From Megaustenia siamemsis (taxonomy: Eukaryota; Mollusca; Gastropoda; Stylommatophora; Ariophantidae), in the NCBI GenBank assembly GCA_032433765.1, contig JAVIAB010000047.1, forward strand, positions 14,497,107 through 14,561,106: DNA of 64,000 bases. The letters run 5' to 3'. Below are positions 47,601 to 52,830 of this stretch, one piece after another; the first letter of the stretch is position 1; the number at the start of each line of letters is the position of its first letter. A model generated the notes under the pieces. It was not told the DNA's origin. It saw only the letters and a program-made list of their open reading frames with translations, and made no database searches. Position numbers and translations under genes: made by a program.

Positions 47601-48074
47601 GCAGAAGGAAGTGGGCGTGGCGAAACTCATAATTCCGCTTGTGAAAGCAGTTCAGATGATGATGGAAACACCTTCAACAAGAATAAAATCCAGAATGGAG
47701 ATGTTGATGAAGATGATGAAGAGGTTGCTCATATTTTATCTGAGACAGATAACATCAATCGTTTATTTAAATACACCACTGCACTGGGTGTCAATCAATC
47801 ACCAATGAACTCCTTCCCAGATAACTCAGCTCCTGCGATTAGTCCAGCCACGGAAAGGACAGACATTGTTGAAGAACCAGAGCCAGATTATGCCAAGAAG
47901 GTCAGGTTTAGTGAAACAGCAAAGATGGACAGAGCAGGGCATGTTGACACCGATGGTGGTAGCACAAATTTGGGGATATCTGCACCACATCGTACCACTC
48001 CTTCACTGTTTGGTATCTCCTCTGCTCACCCAGGTACGATAACTGACAGCAATGAAGAGTTAACAGCCTTGTAA
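8613..48074 (+). CDS. Large transmembrane cadherin, 3' half of gene (gene model spanning 12 exons)
   Basis: Twelve exons join in phase except at exon 5/6 and encode about 700 residues. In order: end of an EC repeat with [12 protein letters not shown]; a short EC repeat ending DINDNPPEF; a last EC repeat with [10 protein letters not shown] and [10 protein letters not shown]; a membrane-adjacent domain ([12 protein letters not shown] ... [12 protein letters not shown] ... [11 protein letters not shown]); a transmembrane helix ([20 protein letters not shown]); and a tail of about 320 residues ending LTAL. DxNDNxPxF and AxDxDxGxN are calcium-binding linker motifs of cadherins, so calcium-dependent adhesion at the cell surface is expected. 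The ferredoxin-like layout next to the membrane and the PDZ-type C-terminus recall cadherin-23 and protocadherin-15; orthology is not established. The 5' end is not in the recognised part of the window. Confidence 0.88.
9300..9765 (+). mobile_element. RTE-F 3' end
   Basis: Decayed coding sequence for the C-terminal region after the RT, including [39 protein letters not shown] and [19 protein letters not shown]. The WxGHxLRKP and QNRxxWRxFV motifs are typical of the 3' end of RTE-like elements. It ends in a short GAA-rich tail (gtagaagaagat). Other copies: 21080-21470 (minus) and 28855-29090 (plus). A direct duplication near 9360-9410 is local. Confidence 0.8.
10145..10375 (-). mobile_element. 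SINE-1 copy, decayed
   Basis: Reverse complement of SINE-1: (TTTAC)-type tail at left (aagtaagtaaagtg), the body with gccaagtggcgtata, the central block (acccattaaaggctgggtga as its complement) and a mutated head. Box B is degenerate. Confidence 0.85.
10840..11060 (-). mobile_element. Decayed LINE endonuclease fragment
   Basis: On the minus strand [12 protein letters not shown] resembles the catalytic GDFNAxxG stretch of apurinic-type LINE endonucleases, with a plausible upstream segment in the same orientation. Heavily mutated; the family cannot be assigned. Confidence 0.35.
11090..11185. repeat. Dispersed repeat R, fragment
   Basis: Resembles part of 28325-28470 in the same orientation and 14770-14960 in the opposite orientation (gaggtagatt.agggtct.gat, ttctggttc, agctttcagctt). 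The nature of repeat R is unknown; it could be the 5' part of one of the LINE families. Confidence 0.45.
11773..11887 (+). CDS. Cadherin exon 2: EC boundary
   Basis: Acceptor gacag|a completes the Arg codon; donor gcg|gtaagt, phase 0. Encodes [18 protein letters not shown], then [19 protein letters not shown]. VxENxPxGxxVxxM is the start of a new EC repeat. The residues between the two repeats do not show the DxNDNxPxF linker (PSLDIPQ instead), so calcium coordination at this junction may be reduced. Length 115 bp. Confidence 0.9.
12100..12260. repeat. 61-bp minisatellite
   Basis: Unit of about 61 bp (cacagtacacaaagctatta ...) in two nearly identical copies and several decayed neighbours. 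Similar phrases resume at 13790-14070 beyond the RTE-E insertion. Confidence 0.8.
12295..13765 (+). mobile_element. RTE-E, reverse transcriptase pseudogene
   Basis: The longest RTE-E copy here. RT fingers: [15 protein letters not shown] (the GxDNIxxE block). Palm: [14 protein letters not shown] with the first catalytic Asp mutated (YTKAF for xDFxKAF), LKQGVRQGC, then YADDTVLI in another frame. Thumb: [13 protein letters not shown], then [34 protein letters not shown] and the [14 protein letters not shown] end. The tail is (GAT)n. Several stops and shifts; inactive. Related 3' fragments: 35500-35850, 42175-42540, 50290-50650, 51768-52330, 53760-53980. Confidence 0.88.
14322..14368 (+). CDS. 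Cadherin exon 3 (47-bp)
   Basis: Acceptor atcag|atc, donor acga|gtgagt. Encodes [15 protein letters not shown] and ends two bases into the next codon. It is placed by phase (0 in, 2 out) between exons 2 and 4. The F-x-I strand is visible, but the AxDxDxG calcium-binding stretch expected here is replaced by IKGLHTTS. As a very short exon it is less certain than the others. Confidence 0.75.
14770..14960. repeat. Dispersed repeat R
   Basis: About 75% similar by eye to the reverse complement of 28325-28470, over atcggtgaacc, ccctactccacctctt and gtgcccctaataatagacta. Identity unknown. Confidence 0.6.
15351..15670. repeat. 28-bp minisatellite plus an 80-bp duplication
   Basis: Four tandem copies of a 27-28 bp unit (ccataattgtttatgttgtg ...) at 15351-15474. 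They are followed by two copies of a longer unit (aaattgttggagttgtagat ..., 15508-15580 and 15600-15665) that repeats part of the same phrase. Confidence 0.9.
15906..16997 (+). mobile_element. RTE-B copy, plus strand
   Basis: Begins in the RT palm: [17 protein letters not shown], then [16 protein letters not shown] with the catalytic DD. A single-base deletion at about 16261, compared with the other copies (tcatg reduced to tctg), shifts the frame. The 201-residue remainder is otherwise open, from [17 protein letters not shown] to [10 protein letters not shown]. The 3' UTR ends acggctcgaaaggtcaatag with a short ATAGA tail. One of the better preserved copies. Confidence 0.9.
17233..17308 (+). 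CDS. Cadherin exon 4: EC strand with LDRE
   Basis: Acceptor ttctag|t completes Asp; donor gat|gtaagt, phase 0. Encodes [25 protein letters not shown], matching the LDREKxxxYxLxIxAxD calcium-binding stretch of an EC repeat. Length 76 bp. Confidence 0.93.
17846..18165. repeat. 52-bp tandem array
   Basis: About six copies of a unit beginning cacttgttagttcataaata and ending in a poly-T/A tract. Confidence 0.92.
18190..18960. repeat. 37-bp and 72-bp tandem arrays
   Basis: The first part has units of about 37 bp (gatgtataaattgctagttt ...). From about 18600 to 18900 a 72-bp higher-order unit (ggtgtatcaattgctagttt ...) repeats four to five times. Both share the phrase attgctagtttgtaga, so the longer unit probably arose from the shorter one. 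Confidence 0.9.
19272..19407 (+). CDS. Cadherin exon 5: EC linker DINDNPPEF
   Basis: Acceptor gacag|gtt, donor caaa|gtaagt (perfect consensus), phase 1 out. Encodes [20 protein letters not shown], then [20 protein letters not shown], then [14 protein letters not shown] is the canonical cadherin calcium-binding linker DxNDNxPxF; the rest begins the last EC repeat. Length 136 bp. Confidence 0.95.
19471..19740 (+). mobile_element. SINE-T: short element with an RTE-B-like 3' tail
   Basis: About 270 bp, starting tgtgttaccagggcctcatt and ending tgctcgaaaggacaatagat plus gatagata. A second copy in reverse orientation is at 22205-22480. No long ORF. The last 45 or so bases resemble the RTE-B 3' end (acggctcgaaaggtcaatag), so it may be mobilised by the RTE-B enzyme. 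No clear pol III boxes were seen. Confidence 0.65.
19843..20085 (-). mobile_element. SINE-1 copy
   Basis: Reverse complement of SINE-1 with the ccaagtggtatatagggaat body, the central block and a recognisable but mutated head (cagttcactaaccacagagc as complement of box A). It lies directly before the 39-bp array. Confidence 0.85.
20087..20835. repeat. 39-bp pyrimidine-rich minisatellite
   Basis: About 18-19 copies of a 38-42 bp unit (ctcctgtctccccaacatac, then aaattctctcaatttttt). Both strands stay open for about 100 codons because of the repeat structure; this is not a gene. Confidence 0.95.
21017..21056. repeat. (TTTAG)8 microsatellite
   Basis: Eight perfect TTTAG units. Confidence 0.95.
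21080..21470 (-). mobile_element. RTE-F 3' end, minus strand
   Basis: Reverse complement of the RTE-F C-terminal region ([15 protein letters not shown], ending KQNGLQSVC..), starting at its GAA-rich tail (ttcttcttctacc near 21088). 5' truncated. Confidence 0.78.
21865..22025 (-). mobile_element. RTE-A 3' end, short fragment
   Basis: Last part of RTE-A, with its (GAT)n tail seen as seven CAT units at about 21867-21890. Broken off after the stretch encoding the [17 protein letters not shown] segment. Confidence 0.75.
22205..22480 (-). mobile_element. SINE-T, minus strand
   Basis: Inverted second copy of the 19471-19740 element, complete at both ends: catctatctattgtcctttc at the tail side and gagaccccgataacacac at the head side. 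Confidence 0.65.
23518..24440 (-). mobile_element. RTE-A, 303-codon open RT C-terminal half
   Basis: Open on the minus strand from [20 protein letters not shown], through [20 protein letters not shown] with the catalytic [20 protein letters not shown], a thumb with [38 protein letters not shown], to the 3' end [12 protein letters not shown]. It lacks everything upstream of the palm (5' truncation). Short GAT-rich tail at 23518. It lies about 180 bp upstream of cadherin exon 6, in antisense. Confidence 0.9.
24619..24677 (+). CDS. Cadherin exon 6 (59 bp): EC calcium motif
   Basis: Acceptor gacag|gct, donor gaaa|gtaagt. Encodes [19 protein letters not shown], the AxDxDxGxNxxLxYS calcium-binding stretch, and ends two bases into Lys. 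An in-frame TGA just upstream fixes the start at this acceptor, phase 0. That does not match exon 5's phase 1 end, hence the inferred missing exon. Confidence 0.92.
25227..27202 (+). pseudogene. hAT transposase
   Basis: Domain order: [13 protein letters not shown], then a BED-like zinc finger (CNICNSNFS ... DHLQAKKHK), then [12 protein letters not shown] and [10 protein letters not shown] of the RNase H-like catalytic core, then the C-terminal hATC dimerisation region with [16 protein letters not shown] and [14 protein letters not shown]. From the zinc finger onward one frame is kept, broken by three nonsense codons at 25682-25684 (TAA), 25880-25882 (TAA) and 26321-26323 (TGA). Near the start an A-run at about 25235 appears to have shifted the frame. 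Decay by point mutation without net indels suggests moderate age. It is not expected to make an active enzyme. Confidence 0.88.
27370..27520. repeat. (CA)n/(CGCA)n microsatellite inside the hAT
   Basis: Alternating CA, CG and TA dinucleotides, potentially Z-DNA-forming. Confidence 0.9.
27658..27740. repeat. (CT)n microsatellite
   Basis: CT run with tttct interruptions, directly right of the hAT element. Confidence 0.93.
28072..28135. repeat. (TA)n microsatellite
   Basis: About 30 TA units with a small central ataatta break. Confidence 0.95.
28325..28470. repeat. Dispersed repeat R
   Basis: Inverted relative to 14770-14960; shares ggttagcctgatgctagggg and gatctggttcaccgatgc. Function unknown. 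Confidence 0.6.
28855..29090 (+). mobile_element. RTE-F 3' end
   Basis: Starts inside the stretch encoding [14 protein letters not shown], continues with ENRWKQR-type and ..[11 protein letters not shown], and ends at the G16 run (29082-29097), where the other copies carry a GAA-rich tail. Decayed. Confidence 0.72.
29088..29650. repeat. GA-rich minisatellite, 24-bp unit
   Basis: Purine-only tract with about twelve near-perfect copies of a 24-bp unit (gaagaagaggaagaagacaa + atta) between about 29245 and 29545, flanked by irregular GAA/GAG. Because 24 is a multiple of three, both strands keep long open frames (EEEEEDKL, or NLSSSSSS on minus); neither is likely to be a gene. Confidence 0.93.
29761..29893 (+). 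CDS. Cadherin exon 7: end of last EC repeat
   Basis: Acceptor cacag|g completes Lys; donor aag|gtgagg, phase 0. Encodes [20 protein letters not shown], then [20 protein letters not shown], then ASLK. FxINxxTGxIxL and LxAxDxGxPxLxxxA are standard EC features. Length 133 bp. Confidence 0.95.
29990..30440. repeat. Degenerate (GTGA)n array
   Basis: Imperfect gtgagtgagtgagtaatagg-type repeats with a higher-order period (phrases such as gagatattgagtgagtgg recur). Confidence 0.88.
30540..31060. repeat. 22-24 bp degenerate minisatellite
   Basis: Units like gggacagcaagggaataaga repeat about twenty times with substitutions and small indels. Confidence 0.88.
31270..31358 (+). CDS. Cadherin exon 8: membrane-adjacent domain, part 1
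   Basis: Acceptor ctcag|gtt, donor ccaa|gtaagt, phase 2 out. Encodes [20 protein letters not shown], then LMADREGVA. This leaves the EC fold; a beta strand (ATVILPV) leads into a helix ([18 protein letters not shown]), as in the ferredoxin-like domain next to the membrane in cadherin-23/protocadherin-15-type proteins. An internal gtgagt at 31315 is a possible alternative donor. Confidence 0.9.
32008..32207 (-). mobile_element. SINE-1, truncated, with 13-bp target duplication
   Basis: Tail at left (aaaaaaaaagtaaagtac), body and central block present. It lacks most of the tRNA head, and an internal piece is missing between tgggtgaaccc and taccccttgtcc. Flanked by a perfect 13-bp duplication taaacaaaactgt (31995-32007 and 32208-32220), showing target-primed insertion of an incomplete copy. 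Confidence 0.92.
33088..33700. repeat. 114-bp tandem array next to exon 9
   Basis: Five full units and a partial, period exactly 114 bp (33088, 33202, 33316 ...), each beginning gatgatgattctatatac. Because 114 = 3x38 the minus strand stays open for 211 codons with a 38-residue repeat; judged a by-product. The array ends about 57 bp before the exon 9 acceptor. Confidence 0.95.
33758..33832 (+). CDS. Cadherin exon 9: membrane-adjacent domain, part 2
   Basis: Acceptor cttcag|a completes Lys; donor ttgg|gtaggt, phase 2. Encodes [20 protein letters not shown], then VPDV. Helix (KKLTSILG) then strand ([11 protein letters not shown]), consistent with an alpha/beta sandwich. Length 75 bp. Confidence 0.92.
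34085..34290. repeat. 42-bp tandem array
   Basis: Four to five copies of a unit like aatgttgatgttaattgaaa followed by tgttgatcactct. Confidence 0.88.
34960..35170. repeat. 45-bp tandem array
   Basis: Five copies of a unit like tgtggatgtgtggtctattc followed by ttgtagttgggttgtctgttt. Confidence 0.92.
35500..35850 (+). mobile_element. RTE-E-like 3' end
   Basis: Encodes in one frame [13 protein letters not shown], then [20 protein letters not shown] and [24 protein letters not shown] sequence, related to RTE-E but clearly diverged, ending in a (GAT)n tail (cgatgatgatgg). Heavily 5' truncated. Confidence 0.8.
35851..37060. other. Unassigned sequence inside the hAT-bounded segment
   Basis: No clear gene. 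On the minus strand near 36480-36560, [20 protein letters not shown] resembles one degenerate C2H2 zinc finger; it stands alone and is not called as a gene. 36680-37060 is purine-rich. Confidence 0.4.
37065..37335. repeat. Minisatellite with a cagtttgggtca core
   Basis: Three copies of a 29-bp unit (ggtcagtttgggtcacatgt ...) followed by shorter 20-bp variants with the same core. Confidence 0.9.
37554..37924 (-). mobile_element. SINE-2 (tRNA-derived), complete, with 15-bp duplication
   Basis: 341 bp (37569-37909) flanked by a perfect 15-bp duplication acagtgataaacata (37554-37568 and 37910-37924). Minus-strand head: box A-like tagcctagttggg and box B gttcgattccc. The central block has gacccagccgttggcagaaa and tgggtaccag ... 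cctgggaaggt. Tail TTTACC-type. The head differs from SINE-1 but the centre is shared. Intact duplications suggest recent insertion. Confidence 0.93.
38108..38460. repeat. 22-bp minisatellite
   Basis: About 15 near-identical copies of tgagattatgcactgtgag + atg, with one shortened unit near 38390. Uniformity implies recent expansion. Confidence 0.95.
38591..40530 (-). mobile_element. Ingi-like LINE, truncated and decayed (RT-RNase H)
   Basis: Minus strand: RT palm [19 protein letters not shown] and [15 protein letters not shown] with the catalytic DD, a thumb ([20 protein letters not shown]), then RNase H with [28 protein letters not shown] and [20 protein letters not shown], then LRTGHNRMF and a C-terminal piece. 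The RNase H TDGS start is frameshifted. No endonuclease (5' truncation at about 40530). The tail abuts (AG)n at 38591-38612. Same superfamily as the intact element at 54868-58927 but a distinct family. Confidence 0.9.
40614..40894 (+). pseudogene. Bcl-2-family-like fragment, copy 2
   Basis: Encodes [20 protein letters not shown], then [12 protein letters not shown], and after about 30 residues [20 protein letters not shown], ending KGLAL and a stop. This is the BH1-to-BH2 region of a Bcl-2 family protein, with NWGR of BH1 degraded to NFKC. Better preserved in the helix between BH1 and BH2 than copy 1 at 3287-3530, to which it is about 70% alike. No start, N-terminal half or transmembrane tail. 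It lies 350 bp inside the right end of the hAT-bounded segment. Confidence 0.55.
41430..41495 (+). CDS. Cadherin exon 10: membrane-adjacent domain, part 3
   Basis: Acceptor tttcag|a completes Gly; donor actg|gtaaat, phase 2. Encodes [20 protein letters not shown], then N. A strand (KLYISATT) and a turn. Length 66 bp. Confidence 0.9.
41580..42140 (-). mobile_element. RTE-H C-terminal region
   Basis: Minus strand encodes [20 protein letters not shown] and [11 protein letters not shown], closely related to the C-terminal half of RTE-H at 5145-5640. Broken by stops. A related copy is at 51040-51570. Confidence 0.75.
42175..42540 (-). mobile_element. RTE-E 3' end, well preserved
   Basis: 112 open codons on minus: [59 protein letters not shown] and a final RPGT, then a (GAT)n tail (tcatcatca at 42172). 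5' truncated. Confidence 0.9.
42600..42890 (+). mobile_element. RTE-K 3' end
   Basis: Encodes [20 protein letters not shown], then [18 protein letters not shown] and a tail gaagaagaagaag. Same general design as the other RTE families but a distinct sequence. Truncated. Confidence 0.8.
43690..44070 (+). mobile_element. Decayed GIY-YIG endonuclease domain (Penelope-like?)
   Basis: In one frame: [14 protein letters not shown], then after two stops [20 protein letters not shown] and [15 protein letters not shown]. It resembles the (Y)IGETxRRLxxRFxEHL ... PVxxHFxSxxHxxxD pattern of GIY-YIG domains attached to Penelope-like and related reverse transcriptases. No RT is visible nearby. Assignment from memory of the motif. 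Confidence 0.45.
44499..44663 (+). CDS. Cadherin exon 11: juxtamembrane and transmembrane helix
   Basis: Acceptor tttag|g completes Trp; donor aaat|gtgaga, phase 2. Encodes [20 protein letters not shown], then WSKLSSLE, then the membrane helix [20 protein letters not shown] and the basic stop-transfer WYRSKK. The orientation is type I, with the C-terminus in the cytosol. Length 165 bp. Confidence 0.95.
44690..45020. repeat. Degenerate pyrimidine-rich tandem array
   Basis: Units of about 45 bp recurring as tctctttaa.acacaaattc and acatacaactct with much drift. Faintly like the 20087-20835 array (acatacaaattctct), which may be chance in low-complexity DNA. Confidence 0.7.
45180..45460 (+). mobile_element. 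RTE-D 3' end
   Basis: Encodes [16 protein letters not shown], then [20 protein letters not shown], the RGRPRxTLRR ... SRWRxxV end of an RTE-like ORF, with the 3' UTR phrase cttcggctcgagagg and a weak (ATGA) tail. Decayed. Confidence 0.65.
45580..46270. repeat. ggttgatgatgatg minisatellite
   Basis: About 20 units of roughly 30 bp (ggcacaggttgatgatgatg, then ttgttaagt) with variants; toward 46080-46240 it includes a longer duplicated block (gttaatggtgactttggaga). Confidence 0.92.
46640..46880. repeat. 35-bp degenerate array
   Basis: Repeats of gtcaggttgtgtgagatcag plus gttttataaa. It ends about 240 bp before exon 12. Confidence 0.88.
47123..48074 (+). CDS. Cadherin exon 12: cytoplasmic tail and stop
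   Basis: Acceptor ccccag|a completes Ile in phase, giving [18 protein letters not shown]. The 316-residue tail is Ser/Thr/Asn/acidic-rich and probably disordered. It has IYDNP near its start, an acidic cluster [12 protein letters not shown], a KKVRFSE stretch (47895-47915; KVRF fits the PP1 docking motif RVxF) and ends LTAL before TAA (48072-48074). The last three residues T-A-L fit a class I PDZ ligand. No catalytic domain. No AATAAA was seen between the stop and the RTE-B copy at 48700. Confidence 0.93.
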
Positions 48075-48699
48075 TGGACAAATTGTCTTCCCGGATGTTG
48101 CTGTCAAACTGACCAATTTTACTGCTGTGGAAGTTAAACCAATGAAACAATATATCATCATATGCCCCTATTGCATACCACCAATGAGCACCTTTCTCAT
48201 ACGTCCCCTGCATTGATGATACATCGTGTGACTCATTTTCTAAATCCACCTCTTAATATTACCAGAAAATATGAGTTATCTCATTATTTTTCATTTTTCC
48301 CCTGTAATTTTCCTTTTCAAATGACAATCAATGTTATGTCTTTTATATGTCAAAAGTATCTTTTTTTTTTAATATTCTCGGGTCATATTCAGTCATTCTT
48401 TTTTCATTTACAATTGCTCATTTTCAACAGCTTCAGAACTTTCTTTTTTGACTTCTTCCCCATCCACCCAATTCTTCCCATTATTTTGTAAAAACAAATA
48501 TGTAGGACTTTCATTTTATTTCCTGCTGTTATAATTATAGCTCACGTTCCTGATCCATATAATGATGTTAAACAGAATGTTTCACTATTCTTAGTTTTAC
48601 ACTTGGAGATGTTTGTTTCAGTGTTAGAACATATTTCAAAGCTTCATTGTACAACCTTCTTCTCTGCATCTCTACATCACATTTTCCATCACATATACA
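48075..48699 (+). other. Probable 3' UTR / downstream flank of cadherin gene
   Basis: AT- and pyrimidine-rich, no ORF, no canonical AATAAA or ATTAAA seen. The first AATAAA cluster lies at about 49369-49377, beyond the RTE-B insertion, so the real mRNA end is unclear. Confidence 0.5.
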
Positions 48700-49255
48700 A
48701 ACATCTTTCTATCCATTGAACTTTCGACCCATAACCGGCCCATAGGGTATAGATCCACATACTTTTTCTCTTATCTAAATTTTTATTCTAGAAGTTTTCA
48801 ATCCTTCTAAATATCTTTTATCAAATTTCGCCATTTGTCTCTGTTCTGTGCAAGCAACTCTATCTCATTGAGAAAACCGATTCCTGCTGCTCTTGTCTCT
48901 CTGATAAATGTTCTTCTCAGTGTCTCTCTGGGTTGGCCTCATTTCCTCTTACCTGTTGTTTCCCACATGAGGGCTTGCTTTGCTATTCGGTTATTATCTC
49001 TTCTCATCACATGTCCAACATAAGCCCATCATCTTTTCTTGATTACTGAAGATACTAGTGGTTGATTGGCGATTTCTCTAATTTCCACGTTTGTTTTGAA
49101 TTTATTCCACACTATACCAGGTATTTTCCTTAGATATTTATTTTCGAATGCGTTCAACTTTGTTTATATGTCTCTTGTTATTTTCCAGTTCTCACATGCA
49201 TACGTAAGGGTTGATAGTACATTTGATTTGAATAGTCTAAGTTTTTTGTTATATA
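48700..49255 (-). mobile_element. RTE-B 3' end, older copy
   Basis: Reverse complement of the RTE-B 3' part, more diverged than the other copies (about 85% by eye), starting at its GATA-type tail (catctttctatcc near 48700) and truncated in the LTYACE region. Confidence 0.88.
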
Positions 49256-49689
49256 TACAAATAATATACAAATATACCCAGGTAATTATAATCTGAAACT
49301 GTCACTTTTTTCTCATTACTTTAATGTTCACGTACATATTATGTTCCAGATCAATAATTTATATTAATAAATAATAAAGTGCCACATTGACAGTTCCTTC
49401 CATAAATTAAGCTCGAAATCCAAAGATAAATATCTCTTTGTGTTATCAGACAGAAAGATACTGTGTAGTTCGCCCATCAGAGTCGATAAGGACCAAGCTG
49501 TTACCATTTTGTGTACAAGTGTGGGCTCAAAGGCTGCTGATGGAAGTCAAGGCAATCCTTGATTTGATATACGAGATTCGGGATGACGTCATTTCTTCTA
49601 CTCTGCCCTCCACATTAAAACATGCATTATCTTCGGCAATCTTGCCTCGCCATGTTCAGTAATTAGCAGCAATCCTCCCCAAAACATCG
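49256..49689. other. Unassigned
   Basis: AT-rich; nothing recognisable. A short open stretch at 49438-49662 has no known motif. Confidence 0.4.
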
Positions 49690-50045
49690 ACATTAACACA
49701 ACCGCGCTTTACATATAAACTCTTTACACATATAAATTATATTTACACTCTTTTCATATAGACTATTTATATACACACGTGTTACACATGCACTCTTTAC
49801 ATATAGACTATTTATATACACATTCTTTACACATACACTCTTTACATATAAATTATTTATATATACATTCTTTACATATGTGCTCTTTACATATAGACTA
49901 TTTATATACACATTCTTTACACATACACTCTTTACATATAAATTATTTATATATACACTCTTTACATATGTGCTCTTTACATATAGGCTATTAATATAAA
50001 CTCTCATTACATATGTACTGTTTAGATATAGGCTATTTTTATATA
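49690..50045. repeat. AT-rich tandem array (tttacatat core)
   Basis: Units of about 28 bp (ctctttacatatagactatt, then tatatacac) arranged in higher-order pairs of about 57 bp and above. Open frames on both strands come from the repeat. Confidence 0.92.
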
Positions 50046-50289
50046 AACACTTTATAAAGAAAGAAACAGATCCTTCTATATTTAGATTATGAACACATTA
50101 TCTCTCCTGTGAACTCACACCTACATCATGTAAGATGTCATGTCACCCAAACATATCCTGTGTGCAGCTGCCATGTGAAACGGTCCCACATTATCTGGTT
50201 GAATGCCTATCTATGCAGAGCTGAGGCAGAAATATCTTTCATCACCAAAAATCAAATCCGCTCTTTACACAGAAATACAACTTGTGATT

Positions 50290-50650
50290 CCAGTGAATCT
50301 GTAGAAATGTGGTTTTACAGTAGTATATTGAGAATACCATGGACAGCTAAGAAGAGTAATGAAGAGGTTCTGAGAAAGGTCAAAGCAAAAATAGAGCTAA
50401 TTTCCAATGTTAGGAAGAAACAATCATCATTTTTTGGCCATGTAATGAGAAGAGAACAACTGGAATATATTTAACAACTGGGAAAATTGAGGGATGAAGA
50501 GATAGAGGGAAGCAAAGAGAAAAGATACCAGACAGCTTACGAGAATGGTTTGGCAGAAGCAACAGCAGAAATGATAGATAACTGTTGTGATCAAAAGTTG
50601 TGGAGAGACATGATCACCTATGCCAGCAGATCTGGTACTTGATGCTGATA
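50290..50650 (+). mobile_element. RTE-E 3' end
   Basis: Encodes [20 protein letters not shown], then [15 protein letters not shown], with a one-base loss giving a stop at about 50472. The rest continues in another frame to tacttgatgctgat. Confidence 0.88.
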
Positions 50651-51039
50651 ATAACTTGTTAGTGCTTTGCCAGGGAGTCTGTCAAAGGATTCCATTAGCC
50701 GATGGTTAAGGAATATATGATACAATAGTGCTTTAGTTAAGACAATGTATATCAATGCTTAGTCACACTTCCAATGTACTAAAAGTATATTCTATAACTG
50801 TCACTGATTATATTTGCAATTATTGCATTATGTAATTTCACCAAATGATAACTCCCTGAATTGCTTTGATGAAATGCTAATTTCACATAAATGAAAAGTT
50901 TTATAAGTAATTAGCAACAAAAGCAAAAAAAGGCACTTTTAATATATATATTTATCTCTGTGTGTGCCTTATTAGCAATTTATGTGTGTACATACTGTAG
51001 TGGAGCTCTCTAGTGAAAGGTTTACAAAATAAATGTTTA
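50651..51039. other. Unassigned
   Basis: AT-rich; no gene or repeat recognised. Confidence 0.4.
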
Positions 51040-51570
51040 TGTCTTGGACATTTCTTCGTTCCTTCCTCATTTACCTTCAGCATCAGGGGAGGGTATGTTG
51101 AGATATAATTTGCGATCTTTTTCTCTTCTGTTAGCTTCTGCTGCTGTTATGTTTCCTAGTATTTCTATTATTCCATCAATTCATCTTTTTCATGGTCGAC
51201 CCTTGGGTTTGATGTTCTCACAATGTTTATAGGCTCGCTGTATTGTATTTTGAATTTTTTATCTTATCACATGGCCTAATTTTTTTTTATCTGTTGTTTC
51301 TTTATGTATTCTATGGCAGGAATTATTCCTAGCTTTTTTATCAGTTCTTTAATTTTTATATTATCTCTGTCTGTTTTCTGTCATTCGTCTAGCGTTAATT
51401 TCTTTAGTTATTTTTCTATATGTTTCTGAATCTAGTGTCCAAGTCTGGCATTGATAGCACAACATTGGAATGAAGATTGTGTTGTAGAGTGCCCATTTAG
51501 CTTCTAGTGCTTTTTCCTCATTGGACATATGTGATGATAGCTGTCCAATGTTTTGACAAGCTTATGTATT
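51040..51570 (-). mobile_element. RTE-H-related C-terminal region
   Basis: About 75-80% alike to 41580-42140 by eye (aagtctggcattgatagcac, tggacatatgtgatgatagctg). Decayed. Confidence 0.72.
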
Positions 51571-51684
51571 GCAGATAAGACTCTACATCTGGTATCAAAT
51601 AACAGTTTAAAGATGGCATAAAAGCCTAATCTAAAGCTTTGTATTTTCCTCAACATCCAAATGATATAAAAGGAAATGATAGAT

Positions 51685-51765
51685 GTAAGGGAAACATGGT
51701 GTTTGTGATAGAATTTTTTCACATTTTTGGGTGATGTGGTCGGTATCACTCCAGTTCGCTCTTCA
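51685..51765 (-). mobile_element. SINE-1 remnant
   Basis: Matches part of the SINE-1 body: ggaaacatggtgtttgtgat, then tttttgggtgatgtggtcgg. Head and tail missing. Confidence 0.55.
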
Positions 51766-51767
51766 TC

Positions 51768-52330
51768 ATCATTAAGTACCATGCCTGATGGTGTAGGTGA
51801 TCATGTTTCTCCACACAACTCTCGACAGTTGTCATTATCTCCAAGCCATTCTCTTCAAACTGTCTGGTATCTTTTCTCTTTGCTTCTCTCCATCTCTTTA
51901 TCTCTTCATCTCTTTCTTAATTTTCCAAGTTGTGACAAAATATTCTAGCTGCTCCTTTCTCATTACATGGCCAAACAATTATGATTGTTCCTTCTCAATA
52001 TTGGAAAATAGCTATTTTTCTGCATTGGCCTTTTTCAGAATGTTTTCATTACTCTTCTTAGCTGTCCATGGTATTCTTAACATATGTCTGTGAAAACCAC
52101 AATTCTGCAGCCTCCAGTATTTTTCGCCAGTCTGTTTTCCAATTGTCCATGATTCACATCCATATGTTAAGACTGATTCTCCTTAACATTTAAGAACTAT
52201 TTTTCTTGTTTCCGTTGTCAAAAATGGATTGCACAGTAGCTTCCTCAATTTTTTGGAAAGCTGCTTTTCCCTGAACTATTTAGCATCTCAACTCTGTTGC
52301 ACATCTACCATCTAGGTTAACTTTGTTCCC
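51768..52330 (-). mobile_element. RTE-E 3' half, decayed
   Basis: Starts with the (GAT)n tail (tcatcatcattaagtaccat), then the 3' UTR and C-terminal region. It extends past the stretch corresponding to RTE-E YKTIL-type sequence to the region around the AKAALQKM equivalent. Confidence 0.82.
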
Positions 52331-52741
52331 AAGTATTTAAATAGGTGGCCATCACTTCTCACATAAATCTCTGATGCCCATTTGTGTCCAAGCTAAGTAG
52401 AAATGTGTCTATGTAATTGTTCATATGTTTATTTTTCCCGTTGTTTTGTCACACTGATTAAGGCCTGCGGATGAATCGTAAGATTATGTATTGTCTTCTT
52501 GTTAAGTAAAACTGATTTTTACAGTTTTATATTAATTTTGAAACCCATATTTAGAGATTGGGTGAAGTCTAGAATTTTGTTGATTGAAATAAAATTATGT
52601 CACTTCTGAGTTTTGATCTCTGATACTTCTTATCAGGAAGTGAGAGTGCTAACAACTCAATCACTGATGTTGCTATTAGACAATGTAAGAAAGAAAAAAC
52701 TATGAATCCAATTAATCAATTAATCAGTTATCATTCATTTG

Positions 52742-52830
52742 TGGAGGCTGGGTAGTCTAGAGGTTTGACGTCAACTTCGGAACAGGAAAGACCTGGGTTC
52801 AAAGCCCACAAGCAGGGGTGTTAACTTTTC
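52742..52830 (+). repeat. tRNA-like SINE head (or tRNA pseudogene)
   Basis: ggctgggtagtctagaggtt resembles box A (TRGYNNAGNGG) and cctgggttcaaagccc resembles box B at suitable spacing (about 45 nt). No convincing cloverleaf. A third SINE family is likely; similar debris occurs at 32386-32480 and 32940-33087 on the minus strand. Confidence 0.5.

Noticed and set aside
47560..47808. 82-codon frame overlapping the cadherin tail
   Set aside because: Shadow frame of exon 12, which has the in-phase splice join and the longer open frame.
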